NCBI RefSeq assembly: GCF_000209655.1
Contig: NC_015459.1
Span: 1-41,205, forward strand
Reading direction: 5' to 3'
Source: Pusillimonas sp. T7-7
GTDB lineage: Bacteria; Pseudomonadota; Gammaproteobacteria; Burkholderiales; Burkholderiaceae_B
Length of the DNA stretch: 41,205 bases
The position numbers were made by a program, and so were the translations under genes. Shown here one piece after another: positions 37,311 through 41,205 of the stretch. Positions within the stretch are counted from its first letter, which is position 1; each line of letters opens with the position of its first letter. The notes under the pieces are model-generated. The model saw only the letters and a program-made list of their open reading frames with translations. It ran no database searches and was not told the origin of the DNA.

Positions 37311-38041
37311 GCTGCCTGCCTCCGGTGGCTTGGCCAGTCGAACACGACAAGCTTGCCGCCATCCTCGCGCAACCGGTCAACCACACGCTCGCCCAGGTAT
37401 TCAGCAAGTGCAGTCATCGCCAAATTGCTGATTACGATGGTCGATTTTCGATTCTCGTACCTGCCGTTGATGATCTCGAACAAGATCAGCTTTTCGGTGT
37501 CGCTGCCAAACTGAACACCCACCTCATCGAGGATTAGCAGATCAGGTTTGATTAAGTTGTCGATGGCTTCGCGCTCGGTGATCTCACTGCTCCTGTTGTA
37601 CGTTTCCTTCACGCTCCTGACTGCGCCGATTACAGAGGTGAAAATGCATTGACACTGACGGGCAATCAGTTCGTGCGCAATACCGACAGCAATGTGAGTT
37701 TTCCCCGCTCCGACGCCACCGCACAGGATCAGGCTTTGCCCACTCGTTTTGGTGAAGTCGTTGACGTAGGCGTGAGCCGTGCCTAGCGCCTTTTGCTGGC
37801 CCTCATTGTTGGCAATAAAGGTCTCCAGTGTTCGATCAGAAAACCTTGGCGGGATGGCCGCTTTCTTCAGCAAGTATTCTGATTGCGCAGCCAGCCTATC
37901 TGCGGCGGCCTTCTTGCCGGCCTCGGACATCTCGTAATCGATTTTCTCCTGTACGCATTTCGGGCATTCCGACCATCGCCCGGCGATTAGAGATGACATG
38001 TAATTCGGGTGGTAATCGCAACCGCGTTCTCTGGTTTCCAT
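37307..38041 (-). CDS. DnaC-like helicase loader ATPase
   Basis: 244 residues. Zinc-finger-like N-terminus (Cys8, His11, CPKC at 26-29), then an AAA+ core with Walker A GGVGAGKT (108-115), Walker B LLILDEVG and a sensor VISNLAM; the end RVVDRLREDGGKLVVFDWPSHR is typical of DnaC/IstB-type loaders. It would load the host DnaB helicase at the origin with the initiator encoded upstream, in the role of lambda P. ATG 38041 follows the initiator stop by one base and has GGGAG upstream. Confidence 0.88.
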   Translation of the reverse strand: METRERGCDYHPNYMSSLIAGRWSECPKCVQEKIDYEMSEAGKKAAADRLAAQSEYLLKKAAIPPRFSDRTLETFIANNEGQQKALGTAHAYVNDFTKTSGQSLILCGGVGAGKTHIAVGIAHELIARQCQCIFTSVIGAVRSVKETYNRSSEITEREAIDNLIKPDLLILDEVGVQFGSDTEKLILFEIINGRYENRKSTIVISNLAMTALAEYLGERVVDRLREDGGKLVVFDWPSHRRQAA

Positions 38042-38042
38042 G

Positions 38043-38816
38043 TCAGAAACTCCCATCCGCACCAACCCCGGCGCGGTAGTCCTGGCTTGCAAAGTTTCCA
38101 TGTCGTGATGCTCCTGGTTTTTCGTTCTTCACCCATCCGGCCTCAAAGCCCTGCCAGCCACGCTCGACGCATTTGCGCAGCGCGTCGCCCAGCGTCATGC
38201 CGGCCCGGCCAGCCTCCCGGCGTATGCCTTCAAGGGCCAGGGGCGTCAGTGGGGATCGTTTCTTTTTTCGGATAGCAAGGAACTCGTCTGCAACCTGGGC
38301 ATCAACACCCATATCCACCAGATCAGGAACAGAAAGCGAAGCGGCCCGCGCAGCGGGTGGGCTTTTTTGCTTTGTTTTTTCTTCTTTATTCTTCTCTTCT
38401 CTTCTCTTCTCTTCTCTAGGTAACGCTGCACTAACGATTGGAGCGTTACCTTTTGCGTTACCATCGGCGTTAGTTTTATGGATTGCCACCCTTTTTGCGG
38501 TCAAAGCCCGGTTTTTTGCAGTCTTTCCGTTATGCCGATCAAAGTTCGGCAAGATGATTCCGCCGTCATAGACCTCCAACCAACCAACAGACTCCATTGC
38601 CGCGCACAATCCGCTAACGCCAAGCAAACGGTCTAGTAACGATGGGGTAACGCCAGCAGCGTTACCGTCAATGGTCTGCTGATCGAACCACCGCCACATA
38701 CGGAGCAACTTTCCGACCGTAAGATCGGGGTCGTCCCAACCCATGGCGACCGTTATAGCTAGCACCTCCGGCTTATCGGGAGTGCTGGCATCGAATTTGA
38801 GCCATTCTCCAGCCAT
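38043..38816 (-). CDS. Replication initiator, lambda O role
   Basis: 257 residues. The N-terminal domain GEWLKFDASTPDKPEVLAITVAMGWDDPDLTVGKLLRMWRWFDQQTIDGNAAGVTPSLLDRLLGVSGLCAAMESVGWLEVYDGGIILPNFDRHNGKTAKNRA is the DNA-binding half of phage replication proteins related to DUF1376/O. A low-complexity linker follows, encoded by a CTTCT pentamer run (38391-38417), giving EEKRREEKNKEEK. The C-terminal helical domain (LALEGIRREAGRAGMTLGDALRKCVERGWQGFEAGWV) is like those contacting the loader. ATG 38816 shares a base with the rha stop. Confidence 0.8.
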   Translation of the reverse strand: MAGEWLKFDASTPDKPEVLAITVAMGWDDPDLTVGKLLRMWRWFDQQTIDGNAAGVTPSLLDRLLGVSGLCAAMESVGWLEVYDGGIILPNFDRHNGKTAKNRALTAKRVAIHKTNADGNAKGNAPIVSAALPREEKRREEKNKEEKTKQKSPPAARAASLSVPDLVDMGVDAQVADEFLAIRKKKRSPLTPLALEGIRREAGRAGMTLGDALRKCVERGWQGFEAGWVKNEKPGASRHGNFASQDYRAGVGADGSF

Positions 38817-39532
38817 TACGACACCTCTATTTCGAGAGCATAAGACTCGCGCCAAACATCTGCGTGATAGGCCTTAACGGTTCCGTAGTTCTGGTCGAAC
38901 ACATCGATGGGCGGCATGTCCATCTGAATGGATGTGCTTTTAAGCAGCCTCCAATTGAATTTGACGCCCTGGTACAGCATTTCCATGCGCTTGACGGTGG
39001 CGTACTGCTTGGAGCGGTCCAGTTCGATCTCAAGCTTGTTTGCGTGCTTTACGGCTTGGCTGGCTGTGTTCATCGCTGTGGCTTCGCGGCGCGATCCAAT
39101 CTCAGCCTTGGTGCGCTCAGCGATCTGGCGAGCCTCGTATTGCTCCGCCCATGCGCGTGCTGCGTCAGCAGGGTTTGCAAAGTTGGGTAGCGCTACAGCC
39201 TGCTTGGCTTCTAGTTCCTGCCAACGGTCAACCAGGCGTGCGGTGAACTCAGGCGACAACTGAGCGACGACGATTATGCTGTCGCGCTTACCTTGCTCGC
39301 CCGCGAATACATACACCTGCGTCGGGCGGCCTGCTGTTGGCTTTTCCTGCATTGCAGGTAAAGTGATTACGCCCTTTTCTGCCAGCCTCTGAATGGCAAC
39401 ACGCACGTTATCGTGCCGAGATTCGACCAGATCAGCGATTTCGACGCTGGTCATGCTCATGCCAGGACCCGGCACTAAGGGCATTGCATTTAGGCTTGAT
39501 GTTGGTACAATTTGAGTCAAAGTCATTTGCAC
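38816..39532 (-). CDS. Rha-family regulatory protein
   Basis: 238 residues. The N-terminal Rha domain has MTSVEIADLVESRHDNVRVAIQRLAEKGVITLPAMQE and DSIIVVAQLSPEFTARLVDRWQELE. The C-terminal domain reads KYATVKR-like KQYATVKRMEMLYQGVKFNWRLLKSTSIQMDMPPIDVFDQNYGTVKAYHADVWRESYALEI, a KilA-C/ANT-like module often fused to Rha. Rha proteins regulate phage growth (phi80 Rha interferes with growth in hosts lacking IHF). DNA-binding regulator or antirepressor-like role is likely; expressed from the right early operon. Confidence 0.8.
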   Translation of the reverse strand: MQMTLTQIVPTSSLNAMPLVPGPGMSMTSVEIADLVESRHDNVRVAIQRLAEKGVITLPAMQEKPTAGRPTQVYVFAGEQGKRDSIIVVAQLSPEFTARLVDRWQELEAKQAVALPNFANPADAARAWAEQYEARQIAERTKAEIGSRREATAMNTASQAVKHANKLEIELDRSKQYATVKRMEMLYQGVKFNWRLLKSTSIQMDMPPIDVFDQNYGTVKAYHADVWRESYALEIEVS

Positions 39533-39537
39533 ACTCC

Positions 39538-39942
39538 TTACTCAAGGTGCGATTGAAGGCCCGGAACTCCTGCCAGAGTTGCCGGGTTTTGTTTTTGGGC
39601 CATCGCCCACAGGTCCATTTCAGTGACCCCGTACTCACGCTCAAAGGCGCGGCGGCCCATGCCGTGAAAGCCGGTATTGCCCCGATGGTGCTCGGGGCAC
39701 AATGGGATCGTCAGCAGATTGCTATTGCGTTGCCCCGACCCCACGCCGTCGCGTAGATGGTGAATTTCGGCAGGCGTGTCGCCCAGGCCCAGAAACCGGC
39801 ACAGGATGCAGCCAGCATCAGCTTGAGCGCTCATATAGTTACGCTCCTGCTTTGTTGCGGTCTTACGCGACGATCTGCGCGTCATAGGGCTACGCTTGAG
39901 CGGCTGGCCGGGGGTCTTGAAGGTGGAGTTCCAGGCCGTCAT
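39538..39942 (-). CDS. Ref-like HNH nuclease
   Basis: 134 residues. CILCRFLGLGDTPAEIHHLRDGVGSGQRNSNLLTIPLCPEHHRGNTGFHGMGRRAFEREYGVTE matches the family of phage P1 Ref, a RecA-dependent HNH nuclease: CxxC, catalytic HH, and CPEHH. It likely works with recombination proteins, which fits the neighbouring NinB gene. ATGA overlap with ninB fixes the region; the alternative start MSAQAD would remove a basic N-terminal tail that in Ref binds DNA. Confidence 0.85.
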   Translation of the reverse strand: MTAWNSTFKTPGQPLKRSPMTRRSSRKTATKQERNYMSAQADAGCILCRFLGLGDTPAEIHHLRDGVGSGQRNSNLLTIPLCPEHHRGNTGFHGMGRRAFEREYGVTEMDLWAMAQKQNPATLAGVPGLQSHLE

Positions 39943-40349
39943 AGATCACGCCCCAAGCTCGTTGGTGACCACTGCACGCCATGGTCATCACCAAACGCAT
40001 GAATAAAGTCGACCAGCTCCGTCATGGCCCGCACGCTCATGGTCGAGGTGCGACGGCCCAACATCACAAACCCGCCGCGAACGCCCATGGCGACACGATT
40101 CTCTTGCCATAGGCTGGCGGTCATGATGTCTTTCCAATCGTGTGGCGATAGGCGCTCTTGCTTGCCGTTGATGGGCCATTCGACTTGGCGGGCCAGATCA
40201 TTCAGGCAACTCCATAGCAAAGAGTTTTGGTCAAGCGTGCGGGTGCGTGGGCGCAATTCGCATCTGTAGCCGTCGGGTACGTTAGCAATGGCATGGGCCG
40301 CGTTTCTGCGCACCAGCGGGCTGACGAGGTTGAAGACCTGCTTTTCCAT
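39939..40349 (-). CDS. ninB: NinB recombination mediator
   Basis: 136 residues with the NinB/Orf pattern: RCELRPRTRTLDQNSLLWSCLNDLARQVEWPINGKQERLSPHDWKDIMTASLWQENRVAMGVRGGFVMLGRRTSTMSVRAMTELVDFIHAFGDDHGVQWS. Lambda Orf (NinB) helps load annealing or RecA-type recombinases on SSB-coated DNA. It lies between a CII-like gene and the Ref-like nuclease in the right early operon, overlapping both ends by one to four bases. Confidence 0.9.
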   Translation of the reverse strand: MEKQVFNLVSPLVRRNAAHAIANVPDGYRCELRPRTRTLDQNSLLWSCLNDLARQVEWPINGKQERLSPHDWKDIMTASLWQENRVAMGVRGGFVMLGRRTSTMSVRAMTELVDFIHAFGDDHGVQWSPTSLGRDL

Positions 40350-40726
40350 TACGCAGCCCCTTGAGCGGCTTTAAACAGCGCCAATATGTCTGGCATGGCC
40401 TTAGTCAGCGCCGCCATGGCGTGTTTTTGCTTGATGCCGTCATCCTGCAGATACTTCTCGATCAGCCAGTAGATGGGTGTGGTGTCGCCCGTGGCCTGGA
40501 TATATCTCTCCATGTCTCCAACAGAAAGCTTGCGCGGATCGTCGGGGTTGTTGCTGAGCTTGCGAGACAGCTCCGACTGGCTCATGTCCATGTCAGCCGC
40601 AATAGTTTTTAGCGGGTTACGATGGCTGTATGCGCCTTGACGGATGCACTCCAACAGGCTGTCGTGACGCTCCGTTAATCCCGGCGTAAAGTCGATGGTC
40701 AACTGGGTAGGCGAATGTAGCGTCAT
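40349..40726 (-). CDS. CII-like transcription activator
   Basis: 125 residues. HRNPLKTIAADMDMSQSELSRKLSNNPDDPRKLSVGDMERYIQATGDTTPIYWLIEKYL is the phage regulatory CII (CP76-type) domain with a helix-turn-helix at about residues 40-60. It probably tips the decision toward lysogeny by activating promoters for repressor and integrase. Second gene of the right operon after cro, as in lambda. A 15-bp palindrome at 40742-40756 lies just upstream of its start and might be an autoregulatory site. Confidence 0.75.
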   Translation of the reverse strand: MTLHSPTQLTIDFTPGLTERHDSLLECIRQGAYSHRNPLKTIAADMDMSQSELSRKLSNNPDDPRKLSVGDMERYIQATGDTTPIYWLIEKYLQDDGIKQKHAMAALTKAMPDILALFKAAQGAA

Positions 40727-40741
40727 GAGAATTTCCTGTAG

Positions 40742-40756
40742 TTTCCGGTACGGAAA
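40742..40756. promoter_or_regulatory. Palindromic site upstream of the CII-like gene
   Basis: TTTCCG-GTA-CGGAAA, a perfect 6-bp inverted repeat, and a further half site CCGGAAAA at 40784-40791. Possible binding site for the CII-like or another regulator in the cro-cII gap; protein assignment is inference. Confidence 0.4.
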
Positions 40757-40833
40757 ATGGCAAAATTTTTTGCATCGAAGCCCACCGGAAAATACGAATG
40801 GACCCCACGCCGCAACGCCGCCACACTGCCCCC

Positions 40834-40980
40834 ATGAATCACGAAAGACTTTTCGATGAAGCCGTGCGCCTGGCGTACCAGTGCTTTGACGATCCGACAG
40901 ACGGCCACATAACCGGCGTGTACGCGGTGATCGTGTGGCAGGCGCAAAGAGGTATTGCGCCGTGTGTGACGGTGCATTGA
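40834..40980 (+). CDS. Possible small + strand ORF between cro and cII
   Basis: 48 residues (MNHERLFDEAVRLAYQCFDD at the start, ending GIAPCVTVH) on the strand opposite to the early right operon. The composition is protein-like, but no ribosome binding site precedes it. It would need a repressor-establishment type promoter on this strand. The 255-base gap between the cro-like and CII-like genes holds no better candidate on the - strand. Confidence 0.3.
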   Translation: MNHERLFDEAVRLAYQCFDDPTDGHITGVYAVIVWQAQRGIAPCVTVH

Positions 40981-40981
40981 G

Positions 40982-41182
40982 TTAGGCATGGGTGGGCTCT
41001 TTGAGGGTTGGTTTGCGGCGGCTGCTGCGCATCATGCGCGCCTGAGCTGCAATGACTCGATCAACAATCCGGGGGGAAAGTGGGTCAGGCCACTTTGCGA
41101 CCGCCTGATAAGACACCCCAATAGCTTTAGCAGCTGCGGATATATTTCCGCCGAGGATATTGATGGCTTCGGATTTCTTCAT
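40982..41182 (-). CDS. cro: Cro-like repressor
   Basis: 66 residues, YdaS/Cro type: SEAINILGGNISAAAKAIGVSYQAVAKWPDPLSPRIVDRVIAAQARM with a helix-turn-helix whose recognition helix (GVSYQAVAK) nearly equals that of the CI-like protein (GVTYQAVKK). First gene of the right early operon, it should shut down cI transcription after induction. The predicted -10 hexamer (41189-41194) ends six bases before the ATG, so the mRNA may begin at or next to the start codon, i.e. leaderless. Confidence 0.85.
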   Translation of the reverse strand: MKKSEAINILGGNISAAAKAIGVSYQAVAKWPDPLSPRIVDRVIAAQARMMRSSRRKPTLKEPTHA

Positions 41183-41188
41183 GACTCA

Positions 41189-41205
41189 ATTGAACCATAG
41201 TTCAG
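41189..41205 (-). promoter_or_regulatory. Right operator and pR -10 region (continues at position 1)
   Basis: TTGAACCATAGTTCAG (41190-41205) is the reverse complement of the left operator 1645-1660 except one base. On the - strand TTCAAT (41194-41189) is the -10; the matching -35 TTGCGC lies at 7-12, giving a 17-base spacer if the ends are joined. Repressor and Cro binding here would control pR. Confidence 0.7.

Noticed and set aside
40723..40989. - strand frame of 88 residues in the cro-cII gap
   Set aside because: No ribosome binding site, unusual His/Arg-rich start, and covers the palindrome; less protein-like than the weak + strand ORF.

Overview
This window looks like the complete genome of a temperate lambda-like siphovirus (HK97-type head, long flexible lambda-type tail), read as a circle and cut inside its own right operator. 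The two ends joined together rebuild a repressor-controlled promoter with the same layout as one found whole at 1621-1661. The host is not named in the sequence. High GC content, a CTGT-N8-ACAG type LexA box and the flavour of the proteins suggest a betaproteobacterium, perhaps Burkholderiales (inference).

Immunity and left (pL) arm, + strand, 1-12,690: a short cI-like repressor is followed by two lysogeny-expressed envelope genes (a lipoprotein and a zinc-ribbon membrane protein) and a terminator. Then come OL/pL, a 430-base untranslated structured leader, early genes, and a gene-free 735-base block (3317-4045) packed with long helices. After this lie a recombination set (coiled-coil protein, ERF annealase, YqaJ exonuclease, SSB), a wrecked DNA cytosine methyltransferase, about ten small unknown early genes with one HNH homing endonuclease among them, excisionase, an attP-like region, integrase, and a LexA-boxed small gene.

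Right (pR) arm, - strand, from 41,205 down to 34,533: cro-like, CII-like activator, NinB, Ref-like nuclease, Rha, replication initiator (O role), DnaC-like helicase loader, a RusA stump displaced by a NUMOD3/DUF1064 endonuclease, small genes, then a candidate Q antiterminator. It is directly followed by a near-consensus late promoter and two tandem terminators (pR'-tR').

Late operon, - strand, 34,333 down to 12,687: packaging HNH, small and large terminase, HK97 portal, ClpP-like protease, capsid, connectors, gp10, DUF3168, tail tube, G/GT chaperones with a -1 frameshift site, tape measure, tip proteins, NlpC, J, fibre and fibre chaperone. After two terminators comes the lysis cassette (coiled-coil membrane protein, holin, lysozyme, Rz/Rz1). 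Two homing endonuclease genes sit inside this operon (HNH at 26,156; GIY-YIG at 13,971 on the opposite strand), both behind the same promoter-like sequence plus hairpin. Almost every major structural gene is preceded by a terminator-like hairpin a few bases before its ribosome binding site.

The most novel material is RNA. The 3317-4045 block has a 20-bp helix closing a tRNA-like fold, a 21-nt near-perfect long-range helix and a possible pseudoknot, and the pL leader carries GNRA-capped hairpins. The repressor lacks a RecA-cleavable domain, which makes the SOS-boxed gene next to integrase a candidate antirepressor.
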